Shown piece by piece: positions 29,301 to 36,324 of a stretch of DNA of 64,000 nucleotides. The notes under the pieces are model-generated. The model did no database searches, was not told the origin of the DNA, and saw only the letters and a program-made list of their open reading frames with translations. How positions within the stretch are numbered: the stretch's first letter is position 1; each line of letters opens with the position of its first letter. The stretch lies in NCBI RefSeq assembly GCF_023375815.1, contig NZ_CP067412.1, forward strand, positions 6,448,001-6,512,000. The letters run 5' to 3'. The translations under genes and the position numbers were made by a program. Source of the DNA: Pseudomonas sp. HS6. Its GTDB lineage: Bacteria; Pseudomonadota; Gammaproteobacteria; Pseudomonadales; Pseudomonadaceae.

Positions 29301-32004
29301 CTTCCTGCCGGATGCCAACGAATCGGGTGTGAACGGTTACGGCGGCACCGGTCTGGGCAACAACCAGGCTGACTACGCACAAATCAAGTTCCAGCCAACC
29401 GACGGCCAGTTGCTGGGCAACACCGGCACCATCAAGATCGACATCACACCAGTGGCGGATGCACCGACCCTGTCGGTTGCCGACAACAGCGTGAAGTCCA
29501 CCGGGTTGATCAAAGAAGTCTGGACCGGCCTGTCGGGCCTGGGCACCGACGGCAGTGGCGCGAACTCGACCACGCTGAAAAACGTGATCGACGGCGCCGG
29601 CACGCCGAACTCCAGCGGCACCGTGACCAACGTGCAGTCCGACGGCAGCGTGACCGCCGGCACCGCATCGAAGACTTCGGGCCTGATCTATCTGGAAGCC
29701 GGCAAGACCTACACCTTCACCGGTACTGGCGATGACAGCCTGCTGGTGACCATCGGCGGCAAGAGCGTGGCATCCACGACGTGGGGCGCGGGCGGCAACC
29801 TCAACGGTTCGTTCACTCCGACCACCAGCGGCTACTACACCCTGGACATCTACCACCACAACCAGAGCGGTCCGGGCAGCTACGACGTCAACCTGTCGGT
29901 CAACGGCAGCACGCCGATCGACCTGAGCAGCGCCGGCGTGCCGATCTACACCGGCGTGACCGACCTGGTGAACGCAGGCGTGACAGTGTCCGACCTGCAC
30001 GGTACCAACGGCGAAGGCTATTACGACGGCTACAAACTCAACACCGGCGCCGAAGGCACCACCGTGAAACTGTCGTCGATCAGCACCGCGCTGACCGACA
30101 CCGACGGTTCGGAAACCCTGAGCATCAAGATCAGCGGCGCACCGGTCGGTTCGGTCCTCAGCGACGGCGCAGGCCACAGCTTCACCGTGACCGCCACCAG
30201 CGGCGACGCCAATGTCACCGGCTGGAATCTCGGCACCCTGACCGTGACCCCGCCGACCTACTACAACGGCCAGTTCAACCTGACCGTGACCTCGACCTCC
30301 ACCGAGGCCGTGGGCGGCTCGGCCAGCACCACCGCGACCATACCGGTCAGCGTGGTGCCGGCGGTCTACAACTCGATTGTTGCCACCTCGGCCGACGACA
30401 CCGTCACCGGCACCGACGGCAACGACATCATCGTCGCCGACATCGGCGGCCTGACCGTGGTGCCGGGCACCAACTACAACATCGCGTTCATGGTCGACAG
30501 CTCCGGCAGCATGAGCACCTCGTCGATCAATGCCGCGAAGGACTCGCTGACGTCGGTGTTCAACACCCTCAAGCAGAGCATGGGCAACAACTCGGGTACG
30601 GTGAACATCTTCCTGGTGGACTTCGATACCCAGGTCAACAAGTCAGTGGCGGTGAACCTCAACGACCCGAACGCGCTGACCAAGCTCAAAGCCGTGCTCG
30701 ACTCGATGACCTCCGGCGGCGGCACCAACTACGAAGACGTGTTCAAAGCCACGGCCAACTTCTTCCAGAGCACGGACGCGGTGGCCAACACCGGGGCGAA
30801 GAACCTCACGTACTTCATCACCGACGGCCAGCCGACCTACTACCAGAGCGGCGAACAGACCAACCCGACGCTGTACGGCAACGTGAAGCTCGATGACGTG
30901 GTGAAGACCAGCAACTACAAGCTGGGTGACAGCTTCAGCACCTACATCGACAGCACTCACTACCTGACCATCAGCACGGCGGGCGCTGTCGTGTTGCAGA
31001 CGCTTAAAAACGGCAGCTGGAACTGGAGCAACGTAGGCACCATCCACGCCCAGGGCGACGGCACCTACGAGCTGTCGAGCCTGGCAGGTACCGGCAACAG
31101 CACCAACTCGGCCACCACCGACAATGCCAACAGTGCCTTTGCGCTGCTGGGCAACCTGTCCAACGTCGAAGCCATCGGTATCAACAGCGGCGTCAGCCTC
31201 AACGACCTGAAGCCGTACGACACCGATCACAACCCGCAGACCAACATCGATCCGAAGGATCTGGCCAACTCGATCATCGGCCACACCGAAGCGACGATGC
31301 CGGGCAATGACACGGTCAGCGGTGGCGACGGCAACGACATCCTGTTCGGCGATCTGGTGAGCTTCAACGGCATTGCCGGCGAGGGTTACCAGGCGATGCA
31401 GGCATTCGTCGCGCAGCAGACCGGCGTCGATGTCAGCAAAGTCACCACCAGCAACGTGCACCAGTTCATCACCGAGCACTATCAGTTGTTCGATGTGTCC
31501 GGTGCCCATGACGGCAACGACACGCTGCTGGGTGGCGCGGGCAATGACATCCTCTTCGGCTCGGGCGGCAACGACTTGCTCGATGGCGGCAAAGGCAATG
31601 ACATCCTGCTCGGCGGCACCGGCAACGACACGCTGATCGGTGGCCAGGGCAACGACATCCTGATCGGTGGTTCCGGTGCCGACACCTTCGTCTGGAAAGC
31701 AGGCGACACCGGCAACGACGTGATCAAGGACTTCAAGGCCAGCGAAGGTGACCGCATCGACCTGCGCGATCTGTTGCAGGGCGAGACCGGCAGCACCATC
31801 GATAACTTCCTGAAGATCTCCACGGTCGACGGCGTGTCGTCGCTGCAAGTCAGCTCGGCGGGCAAGTTCAACTCCGCCGATGCAGCCGCAGCGACACCGG
31901 ACGTGACGATCAAACTGGAAGGCAACAACTGGTCCACTGCCAACATTCACAACCTGATTGCCGGCAGCGATCCGACCATCAAGGTCGACCACAACAACAG
32001 CTGA
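20323..32004 (+). CDS. Giant RTX/LapA-like repeat adhesin (possible chimera)
   Basis: A protein of about 3893 residues; ATG at 20323 has AAGGAAG five bases upstream. Order: RTX nonapeptides (5-47); a 208-residue RTX-type unit repeated from residues 47, 255 and 463, the third cut short near 610; LapA-like Ig-type units of exactly 200 residues (about 612-2660); a Calx-beta-like domain (2660-2770); cadherin-like repeats (2770-3055); a PA14-like domain (3060-3205); a von Willebrand A domain (3386-3630) with DSSGS, GGGT and ITDG forming a MIDAS; RTX repeats (3660-3787); and a type I secretion tail. There is no Sec signal and no N-terminal LapA retention module. No T1SS genes lie in the window. The downstream lapD-lapG pair suggests the C-terminal two-thirds is LapA. 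The N-terminal fusion may be an assembly artefact. Confidence 0.8.
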   Translation: MAVINGTNGADTLIGTSGDDEINGLAGNDLIMGGAGADKIDGGAGIDTVDYSASAAGINIDIRYTVPGRPGIGGDSEGDTLFNIEKVIGTAFNDTFSIDTIGATFEGGAGDDVYILNTGNATVIEQAGGGNDEVRTNYGVLGLSANVERLTYTGTGAFVGYGNASDNVITGGIGNDTLFGGAGADQFIGGAGFDVAGYTDSTVGVTINLKTGVHSGIAAGDTYTDIEGILGSNYNDTFVADSRAIAFDGGVGNMDTVDYSTSAAGINVDIRYNTPGRAGIGGDSEGDTLINIEKVIGSAFNDTFSIDTLTATFEGGAGDDVYIINGAGGTVIEQVGGGNDEVRTNYGVQGLNANVERLTYTGNGAFVGYGNASDNVITGGIGNDTLFGGAGADQFIGGAGFDVAGYTDSTVGVTVNLKTGVHSGIATGDTFTGIEGILGSNYNDTFVADSRAIAFDGGVGNLDTVDYSTSAAGINVDIRYNAPGRAGIGGDSEGDTLFNIEKVIGSAFNDTFSIDTISATFEGGAGDDVYILNTGSATVIEQVGGGNDEVRTNYGQISLNANVERLTYTGTGAFIGYGNASDNIITGGIGNDTLFGGDGADQFFGGAGTSVPAPADDVYKDAGKVEATISTATGGNFENLVPSTVPAVTQVTDTIDTTTVKLTATESAAEGGTVTYTATVGAPVTGSPVTVTLSNGQSITIEVGKTTGTVTTTAPNDALTGHAPLTNAITGVTGGNYENLVADKTPVSTTVTDTVDTTNLTLSATNSVAEGGSIIYTATLTNAAGSPVTVTLSNGAVITIEAGKTTGTVTVAAPADDVYKDAGKVEATISTATGGNFENLVPSTVPAVTQVTDTIDTTTVKLTASETAAEGGTVTYTATVGAPVTGSPVTVTLSNGQSITIEVGKTTGTVTTTAPNDALTGHAPLTNAITGVTGGNYENLVADKTPVSTTVTDTVDTTNLSLSATNSVAEGGSITYTATLTNAAGTPVTVTLSNGAVITIEAGKTTGTVTVPAPADDVYKDAGTVQATISNATGGNFENLVTSNTPAVTSVTDTIDTTTVKLTATESAAEGGTVTYTATVGAPVTGSPVTVTLSNGQSITIEVGKTTGTVTTTAPNDALTGHAPLTNAITGVTGGNYENLVADKTPVSTTVTDTVDTTNLTLSATGSVAEGGSIVYTATLTNPAGTPVTVTLSNGAVITIEAGKTSGTVSVPAPADDVYKDAGKVEATISTATGGNFENLVPSTVPAVTQVTDTIDTTTVKLTASETAAEGGTVTYTATVGAPVTGSPVTVTLSNGQSITIEVGKTTGTVTTTAPNDALTGHAPLTNAITGVTGGNYENLVADKTPVSTTVTDTVDTTNLTLSATGSVAEGGSIIYTATLTNAAGSPVTVTLSNGAVITIEAGKTTGNVTVAAPADDVYKDAGNVQATIKTATGGNFENLVTSNTPAVTNVTDTIDTTNVKLTATTSVAEGGTVTYTATVGAPVTGSPVTVTLSNGQSITIEVGKTTGTVTTTAPNDALNGHAPLTNAITNVSGGNYENLVADKTPVNTTVTDTVDTTNLTLSATNSVAEGGSIIYTATLTNAAGTPVTVTLSNGAVITIDAGKTTGTVTVPAPADDVYKDAGTVQATISNATGGNFENLVTSNTPAVTNVTDTIDTTNVKLTATTSVAEGGTVTYTATVGAPVTGSPVTVTLSNGQSITIEVGKTTGTVTTTAPNDALNGHAPLTNAITNVSGGNYENLVADKTPVNTTVTDTVDTTNLTLSATNSVAEGGSIVYTATLTNAAGTPVTVTLSNGAVITIEAGKTTGTVTVAAPADDVYKDAGTVQATISNATGGNFENLVTSNTPAVTNVTDTIDTTNVKLTATTSVAEGGTVTYTATVGAPVTGSPVTVTLSNGQSITIEVGKTTGTVSTTAPNDVLTGHAPLTNAITNVTGGNYENLVADKTPVSTTVTDTIDTTNLSLTATGTVAEGGQITYTATLTNAAGTPVTVTLSNGAVITIDAGKTTGTVTVAAPADDVYKDAGNVQATIKSATGGNFENLVTNTTPAVTSVTDTIDTTTVKLTATTTAAEGGTVTYTATVGAPVTGSPVTVTLSNGQSITIEVGKTTGTVTTTAPNDVLNGHAPLTNAITGVTGGNYENLVADKTPVSTTVTDTVDTTNLSLSATNSVAEGGSITYTATLTNAAGTPVTVTLSNGAVITIEAGKTTGTVTVPAPADDVYKDAGNVQATITNATGGNFENLVTSTTPAVTSVTDTIDTTTVKLTATATAAEGGNVVYTATVGAPVTGSPVTVTLSNGQSITIEVGKTTGTVTTTAPNDALTGHAPLTNAITNVSGGNYENLVADKTPVSTTVTDTIDTTNLSLTATGTVAEGGSIIYTATLTNAAGSPVTVTLSNGAVITIDAGKTTGTVTVAAPADDVYKDAGNVQASITNATGGNFENLVTSTTPAVTSVTDTIDTTTVKLTATTTAAEGGNVVYTATVGAPVTGSPVTVTLSNGQSITIDIGKTTGTVTTTAPNDALTGHAPLTNSITNVSGGNYENLVADKTPVSTTVTDTIDTTNLSLSATGTVAEGGSITYTATLTNAAGSPVTVTLSNGSVITIEAGKTTGTVTVPAPADDVYKDAGNVQASITNATGGNFENLVTSNTPAVTSVTDTIDTTTVSITGSTSVTEGQTASYTVSLTHPAQTDVTLKIVYSGTAADGSDFTGVYTVKIPAGASTATFNVATIDDKITEGTENFVVKIDSATGGNFENLAVSSTNGSVSTSIIDNDAPPVIDLDANNSSGATGADYKVTFTENTPGAGVSIADTDIKITDPDSTMLTGATIVLTNRQDGDALNLGNSVNGITINANSTNGTITLTLSGNATLADYMQAIKNISFTNSSEDPSTVPRIITVTVTDGGNYSNVATTTVNVVAVNDAPVAAPVNVTGTEDTPLILGWSTFGVTDVDSPASSLGVKITQLPGEGKLQYLDGSTWKDVANNQTFSKADIDAGKLRFLPDANESGVNGYGGTGLGNNQADYAQIKFQPTDGQLLGNTGTIKIDITPVADAPTLSVADNSVKSTGLIKEVWTGLSGLGTDGSGANSTTLKNVIDGAGTPNSSGTVTNVQSDGSVTAGTASKTSGLIYLEAGKTYTFTGTGDDSLLVTIGGKSVASTTWGAGGNLNGSFTPTTSGYYTLDIYHHNQSGPGSYDVNLSVNGSTPIDLSSAGVPIYTGVTDLVNAGVTVSDLHGTNGEGYYDGYKLNTGAEGTTVKLSSISTALTDTDGSETLSIKISGAPVGSVLSDGAGHSFTVTATSGDANVTGWNLGTLTVTPPTYYNGQFNLTVTSTSTEAVGGSASTTATIPVSVVPAVYNSIVATSADDTVTGTDGNDIIVADIGGLTVVPGTNYNIAFMVDSSGSMSTSSINAAKDSLTSVFNTLKQSMGNNSGTVNIFLVDFDTQVNKSVAVNLNDPNALTKLKAVLDSMTSGGGTNYEDVFKATANFFQSTDAVANTGAKNLTYFITDGQPTYYQSGEQTNPTLYGNVKLDDVVKTSNYKLGDSFSTYIDSTHYLTISTAGAVVLQTLKNGSWNWSNVGTIHAQGDGTYELSSLAGTGNSTNSATTDNANSAFALLGNLSNVEAIGINSGVSLNDLKPYDTDHNPQTNIDPKDLANSIIGHTEATMPGNDTVSGGDGNDILFGDLVSFNGIAGEGYQAMQAFVAQQTGVDVSKVTTSNVHQFITEHYQLFDVSGAHDGNDTLLGGAGNDILFGSGGNDLLDGGKGNDILLGGTGNDTLIGGQGNDILIGGSGADTFVWKAGDTGNDVIKDFKASEGDRIDLRDLLQGETGSTIDNFLKISTVDGVSSLQVSSAGKFNSADAAAATPDVTIKLEGNNWSTANIHNLIAGSDPTIKVDHNNS
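20461..22150 (+). repeat. Tandem 624-bp RTX-type repeat (2.7 copies)
   Basis: Copies begin at 20461, 21085 and 21709, each at the Asp-Thr-Val-Asp-Tyr codons, giving an exact 624-base (208-residue) period. Each unit holds SAAGI(N)xDIRY, EGDTLxNIEKVIG, GGAGDDVYI and GGIGNDTLFGG. The third copy stops after about 440 bases and runs straight into a different repeat family. Confidence 0.93.
22150..28300 (+). repeat. Tandem 600-bp LapA-like Ig repeats (10 full units plus part)
   Basis: The landmark codons for DVYKDAG fall at 22171, 22771, 23371, 23971, 24571, 25171, 25771, 26371, 26971, 27571 and 28171, an unbroken 600-base period without a single indel. Each unit encodes two related Ig-like domains of about 100 residues (GQSITIEVGKTTGTV and GAVITIEAGKTTGTV halves). 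These resemble the repeats of the P. fluorescens LapA adhesin. The final copy ends at 28300, where a Calx-beta-like domain starts. Confidence 0.95.
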
Positions 32005-32016
32005 TGCGTGAACAAA

Positions 32017-32041
32017 ACGGCCGCCCCAATGGGGCGGCCGT
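32017..32041 (+). terminator. Hairpin terminator after the giant gene
   Basis: ACGGCCGCCCC and GGGGCGGCCGT form a perfect eleven-base stem with loop AAT, 13 bases after the stop codon. The U-run is poor (CACGTTT), so it may terminate weakly or protect the 3' end. Confidence 0.7.
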
Positions 32042-32152
32042 CACGTTTGCGCCCATCACCCCGGTGACGATTTCGTCGGCGCACCGCATACTCGCGCGCA
32101 GTTGGCTATGCTGCTGACAGCATGACGCGGGTTCATTTCTGAGGGATGCTCA

Positions 32153-32491
32153 ATGTTTTACGTGCAACGCGATGCGCAGGGTCAGTTGGTTCGCGTGGAA
32201 GCTGCCGCCTGGGCCGAGGCCACGGAAACGCTGCCGGCCGATCACCATGAAATCCAGGCCTGGTTTGCCAACGCTGCCGTGGAAAACAGCCTCAAACAGC
32301 TCAAGCAGAGCGACTTCGAGATGATTCGGGTACTCGACGACCTGATTCAGGTGCTGACCAGCAAAGGTGTGATCCGCGTCACCGACCTGCCGCCGGCGGC
32401 CCAGGCGAAGTTGATGGACCGTACACAGGCTCGGGAAGCGTTGGGTGGGTTGAGTCAGTTGATTGATGATGAAGAGACTGGGTTGATTTGA
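32153..32491 (+). CDS. Conserved small Pseudomonas protein, 112 aa
   Basis: A soluble acidic protein beginning MFYVQRDAQGQLVRVEAA. It has a helical middle (NSLKQLKQSDFEMIRVLDDL) and a C-terminal acidic tail ending DDEETGLI. Proteins of this type are common in Pseudomonas and often carry the misleading label 'tryptophan synthase subunit beta', but the length and sequence do not support that enzyme. GAGGGATG precedes the ATG. It lies between the adhesin gene and lapD; whether it belongs to the Lap system is unknown. Confidence 0.85.
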   Translation: MFYVQRDAQGQLVRVEAAAWAEATETLPADHHEIQAWFANAAVENSLKQLKQSDFEMIRVLDDLIQVLTSKGVIRVTDLPPAAQAKLMDRTQAREALGGLSQLIDDEETGLI

Positions 32492-32517
32492 TCTGCCTGT
32501 AAGTACAGATCAAAAGC

Positions 32518-32750
32518 CTGCCCTCACCCCAGCCCTCTCCCGGAGGGAGAGGGAGCCGACCGAGGTGTCTGGCGCTATACATCGACCTGAAAAATCGAGT
32601 CGATTATGGATTCATACGCTGACGTCAGTGAATCTTCGATTACGGATTCGGCAGAGGTCTTTCACGTCGGCGGGGCTGTGGAGCATCCCTGGGTCGCTCC
32701 CCTCTCCCTCCGGGCGGTCCGACGTTTCGGGAGGGTTAGGGTGAGGGCAG
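32518..32750. repeat. Inverted-end intergenic repeat element
   Basis: The left end reads CTGCCCTCACCCCAGCCCTC and the right end is its near-perfect complement (GAGGGTTAGGGTGAGGGCAG). Each arm also has an inner palindrome of CTCTCCC and GGGAGAG type. The roughly 233-base unit has no reading frame of note. It resembles the CCCTCACCC-class dispersed palindromic repeats of Pseudomonas and sits exactly between the convergent 112-aa gene and lapD. Confidence 0.75.
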
Positions 32751-32763
32751 CGATTTCAATGAC

Positions 32764-34710
32764 TCACCGCCAAGGTGCAGGCTCACCGAAGAGCTGCCCC
32801 TGAACCCCATACAACCCCATCTCGCGAATCACCGACAACTCCCCTTCCGTCTCGACCCGTTCGGCAATCAACGGCAGATCGATGCTGTGCGCCGCACGCT
32901 GGATCGCCTCGATGAACAGGCGCTTGTCACTCTCCTGATCGATCGACCGAATGTAGCTGCCATCGATCTTCAAGTACGCCAGCCCAAGCCGCGCCAGGTT
33001 GCCGATCATGCTGAAGCGCCCGCCGAAGCGCTGCAGGCTCAGGGAGAAACCGAGTTCGCGCAGACGCCGGGTCAACTGTTCCAGCACCGCTTGCTCCGGC
33101 AGTTGCTCCTCGCCGATTTCCAGGGTCAGGCGCGAGCCCAGGTTGGAATGCGCCCGCAGAATCTCGAACACTTTGTTCAGCGCCTGCGGGTCGGCCAGGG
33201 TCGCAGAAGACAGGTTCAGCGCCAGAGACTCTTCATGGCCGGCCATTTGTTCCAGCACCCGCTCGAGCATCAAACGGTCCAGCCGTGCGGTCCAGCCAAA
33301 GCGCTCCAGCCACGGCAAGAAGCGTCCGGCGGGAATGGTCTGGCCCTGCTCGTCGAGCAAGCGTGACAACACTTTGTAGTGCAGCACCAGTTGCGTGTCC
33401 TGCGCCGCCACCACCGGTTGGAAGAACAGCTCAAAACGCCGCTGATTCAGGGCCTGATCAAGCAAACGATGCCAGGCATGGTGATCGTCACCGACGTCCG
33501 CCACCAGACTCTGGTCGAGGCACGCCCAGTTCTGCTCGCCCTGACCTTCGGCCTGGGCCAGTGCCTGATCGCCGAGGCTGAGCACCGCCTGCGGTGAATC
33601 GCCATGGGCGAACGGCGCCAGGCCGATGGATGCCACGGCGGCCACGTCGGTGGCGCCTGTCGCATGCAGGCTGCCCAGAGCACTGTCGAGGCTCTGCGCC
33701 AATTGCAGCGCTTCTTCGCGCGTCAGTCCCGGCGCCAGCACGGCGAATTCACCGCCACGGATCCGCGTCACCAGGTTCTGGGTTTCCGGGTATTTGGCGC
33801 ACTCGCGTGACAGCTGCTCGCCGACCGCTTTCAACAACTCATCGGTACGCTGACCGCCGAGGCGCTGGTTCAGCCCAGCCAGATCCTTGACCCGCAACAG
33901 CAGCAGATAACCGGAACTGGCCTGCTCCGGGTTGCTCACCCGGGCGTTCAGTTGCATCTCGAAATAGCGTCGGTTGGCGAGTCCGGTGAGGTTGTCCTGA
34001 TAGGACTCGGTGCGCAGTTTTTCGCTACGTTCGGCCTGTTCCTGGAACAGCGCCTTGAGCTTCTCGACCATCTGGTTCATGGCCAGCACTACGCGACGCA
34101 GTTCCGGCGTGCGCGGCAGGTCCGGCAGGCTGAGGAACTCGCGACGGGCGATGGCATGGGATTGCTTGACCATGTAATCCAGCGGCTTCAATTGCCGGCG
34201 CAGCAACAGCGCGCCCAATACCGCACTCACCGCGCCGCAGACCAGCAGCCAACCAAGACTGCCCAAGGCGCTCTGCCAGAGTTTGGCCAACGCGAACATC
34301 GGGTGGCTGACCACCTCGACCCGTGCTGCCTGCTCCCAGCCACGGCTGACCAGTGCATCGCCACCGGCCGGCTCCAGGCCGATCAGTTTGACGAACCAGT
34401 CCGGTACATTGGTGACCGCCGGAATGCCATTGCGCTCGACGATGGTCTGGTCGGTTTTCAGATCGACCACGCGGATGCTCGAGTAATAACCGCTGTCGAA
34501 AATCGAACTGACCAGCAGCTCGACCATCGCCGGGTCGTCAATATTCGGCGTCAGCGACAGCGCCAGTGCCGTGGCCGCATCCTGGGCGTGGGAGCGCAAC
34601 TGGTTGACGTACTGGGTGCGCGAGCTCTCCAGACTGACCATGAAGCTACCGGTGAAGGCGACCACCAGGAACAGACAGATAGCGATCAACAGCTGTTTGA
34701 ACAAGGACAT
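32764..34710 (-). CDS. lapD: c-di-GMP receptor LapD
   Basis: A 648-residue inner-membrane receptor that, when bound to cytoplasmic c-di-GMP, holds the periplasmic protease LapG and so keeps LapA on the surface. Layout: TM1 (5-25), periplasmic output domain (26-150), TM2 (151-171), HAMP (172-225), degenerate GGDEF (235-395, site reads RGGEF at 318-322) and degenerate EAL (about 415-648, with KVL at 446-448 in place of EAL). Trp125 in SRGWEQ matches the tryptophan known to contact LapG. Loss of both catalytic motifs is the LapD hallmark. It starts 14 bases after lapG ends, in the same operon. Confidence 0.95.
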   Translation of the reverse strand: MSLFKQLLIAICLFLVVAFTGSFMVSLESSRTQYVNQLRSHAQDAATALALSLTPNIDDPAMVELLVSSIFDSGYYSSIRVVDLKTDQTIVERNGIPAVTNVPDWFVKLIGLEPAGGDALVSRGWEQAARVEVVSHPMFALAKLWQSALGSLGWLLVCGAVSAVLGALLLRRQLKPLDYMVKQSHAIARREFLSLPDLPRTPELRRVVLAMNQMVEKLKALFQEQAERSEKLRTESYQDNLTGLANRRYFEMQLNARVSNPEQASSGYLLLLRVKDLAGLNQRLGGQRTDELLKAVGEQLSRECAKYPETQNLVTRIRGGEFAVLAPGLTREEALQLAQSLDSALGSLHATGATDVAAVASIGLAPFAHGDSPQAVLSLGDQALAQAEGQGEQNWACLDQSLVADVGDDHHAWHRLLDQALNQRRFELFFQPVVAAQDTQLVLHYKVLSRLLDEQGQTIPAGRFLPWLERFGWTARLDRLMLERVLEQMAGHEESLALNLSSATLADPQALNKVFEILRAHSNLGSRLTLEIGEEQLPEQAVLEQLTRRLRELGFSLSLQRFGGRFSMIGNLARLGLAYLKIDGSYIRSIDQESDKRLFIEAIQRAAHSIDLPLIAERVETEGELSVIREMGLYGVQGQLFGEPAPWR

Positions 34711-34724
34711 CTGAGCGCGTGCTC

Positions 34725-35417
34725 CTAGTTAGTCGTCTCGACCGGGAATCCTTCGGCCTGCATTTTCTTCAACACATCCTGCCAGCGTGACAGACGTTTG
34801 GTGTCGCCAACCTTCTTGTTGCCCTTCGCTCCCGGCAGGTACAGACCTTCGGCATTGAAAGAGTAGACCGGCAGCAAATCGGTTCGCTCGGACGCCGGCT
34901 TGATCGGGTCGATCAGGCTGTCGAGCACCAGTGGCATGGCGTCGGGGCTGGAATAGTAAGTCAGGACCATGTGGGCGCGGTTCTGGCGCAAGGCCTTGAC
35001 GTAGGTGATGCGCAATTTGTCACTGGCGACACCGAGGTGGCGCAGGCTGAAATACTTGGCGATCGCATAGTCTTCGCAGTCGCCGGCGCCTTTCCACAAG
35101 GCTTCGATGGGGGTTTCCCAATAATCGACCTCACCCCACAGGTCGATGTCTTCGACGTAGCGCATCTGTTTGTTGAAAAACAGGTTCACCACTTTGAGCT
35201 TTTCCATTTCGCTGACCTGCTTCTGCGTGGCCAGCAGATTCTGCCAGGCATCGATCCGTTGCTGTCCGGCGCCCAGAGGGCCGTACAACGCCGTAGCCTT
35301 GCGACTGATCGCGGAAAAATCCCAATCGGCATGCAGGCCGCCCAGCATGGCGCCGGCCAGCAGCAGCGCGCAGGCAAGCCAGCGCACAATCCGAGGGATC
35401 GCGAAACGTACCGCCAA
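34725..35417 (-). CDS. lapG: Periplasmic LapA-cleaving protease LapG
   Basis: A calcium-dependent cysteine protease of the transglutaminase-like BTLCP family, about 230 residues. A signal sequence (WLACALLLAGAMLGGLHA) precedes the mature DWDFSAIS. The catalytic triad is visible as C114 (GAGDCEDYA), H149 (NRAHMVLTYY) and D166 (PLVLDSL). The frame begins with TTG at 35417. No ATG or GTG lies upstream before a stop. GTG at codon 12 is the alternative and would keep the signal peptide. LapG cuts LapA-type adhesins after di-Ala motifs when c-di-GMP falls. Confidence 0.94.
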   Translation of the reverse strand: MAVRFAIPRIVRWLACALLLAGAMLGGLHADWDFSAISRKATALYGPLGAGQQRIDAWQNLLATQKQVSEMEKLKVVNLFFNKQMRYVEDIDLWGEVDYWETPIEALWKGAGDCEDYAIAKYFSLRHLGVASDKLRITYVKALRQNRAHMVLTYYSSPDAMPLVLDSLIDPIKPASERTDLLPVYSFNAEGLYLPGAKGNKKVGDTKRLSRWQDVLKKMQAEGFPVETTN

Positions 35418-35613
35418 TGCAAGGCATCCAGGGCAGGGAAGAAAGGCGTTTGATGGTGAAGGTTAGCCCAGCAAAAAACAATGGCACCCTGAGATCATCG
35501 CTGGCGCGCTAAACTTCAGATGTGACAGTGTTCCTCTACACGGTTTGACAACCTGTAGAGCAATCACTAGTGTCCTTTGGATCCAAATTCCGCAGTCAAC
35601 AGGGTGTGCAGTT

Positions 35614-36324
35614 GTGACCCAGAAGCCCAAGCCACTCCACAGCATCAAAGTCGAAGGCCCTATTCCCGCGCACTTGGCGCGTTCGGTCATCGAGGAAACC
35701 CTGCGCTCGGCGATCCTCGACGGTCGCCTGCCGTGCGGTACCGCCGTACGCCAGCAAGACCTGGCGGATCTGTTCGGTGTCAGCCGCATGCCGGTGCGCG
35801 AAGCCCTGCGTCAGCTGGAAGCTCAGGGCCTGCTGAGTGTGACTGCCCACAAGGGTGCCGTGGTAGCGCCGCTGATCCAGGGTGACGCGACCGAAACCTA
35901 TGAGCTGCGCATCCTGCTGGAGTCCGAAGCACTGCGCCAGTCGATCCCGCTCCTGACCCCGGCCGATCACGATCGCGCCGCCGGCTACATCGAAGAGCTG
36001 GAAACCGAGCACGACTACACCGAAATCGGCCGGCTCAACCGCCTGTTCCACATGGCGCTTTACAGCAAATCACCGAACGGCCGACTGCTGCGACTGGTCG
36101 AGGACGGTTTGAATGAAGAAGAACGCTTCCTGCGTTTCAACCTCGAGGCCATGGGCCTGGGCAAGCTGTCCCAGGACGATCACCGGGCGCTGCTGCAGGC
36201 CGTTAAAGAACGTGACACCCAACACGCGGTGACGCTTCTGGAGCAGCACCTCAACCGTGGCGTCGAGGTGATTACTCGTTATCTGGCCAGCTCTGCCGCC
36301 AAAGGCCGGCAAGCGGCACGCTGA
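35614..36324 (+). CDS. GntR-family regulator, FCD (FadR/VanR) type
   Basis: A 236-residue transcription factor with an N-terminal winged helix (about 20-85; RQQDLADLFGVSRMPVREALRQLE) and a C-terminal all-helical FCD ligand domain. The FCD metal/ligand residues are visible in YELRILLESEALR, LNRLFHMALYSKSPN and the LEQHLNRG helix. GTG is chosen as start because AGGGTG precedes it and the upstream frame is not protein-like. The ligand is unknown. It lies upstream of the mgo genes in the same direction but 750 bases away, so a regulatory link is only possible. Confidence 0.88.
   Translation: MTQKPKPLHSIKVEGPIPAHLARSVIEETLRSAILDGRLPCGTAVRQQDLADLFGVSRMPVREALRQLEAQGLLSVTAHKGAVVAPLIQGDATETYELRILLESEALRQSIPLLTPADHDRAAGYIEELETEHDYTEIGRLNRLFHMALYSKSPNGRLLRLVEDGLNEEERFLRFNLEAMGLGKLSQDDHRALLQAVKERDTQHAVTLLEQHLNRGVEVITRYLASSAAKGRQAAR

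Noticed and set aside
32153..32491. Tryptophan synthase beta subunit
   Set aside because: The protein is only 112 residues and has no PLP-binding motif; that name is a known mislabel for this small family.
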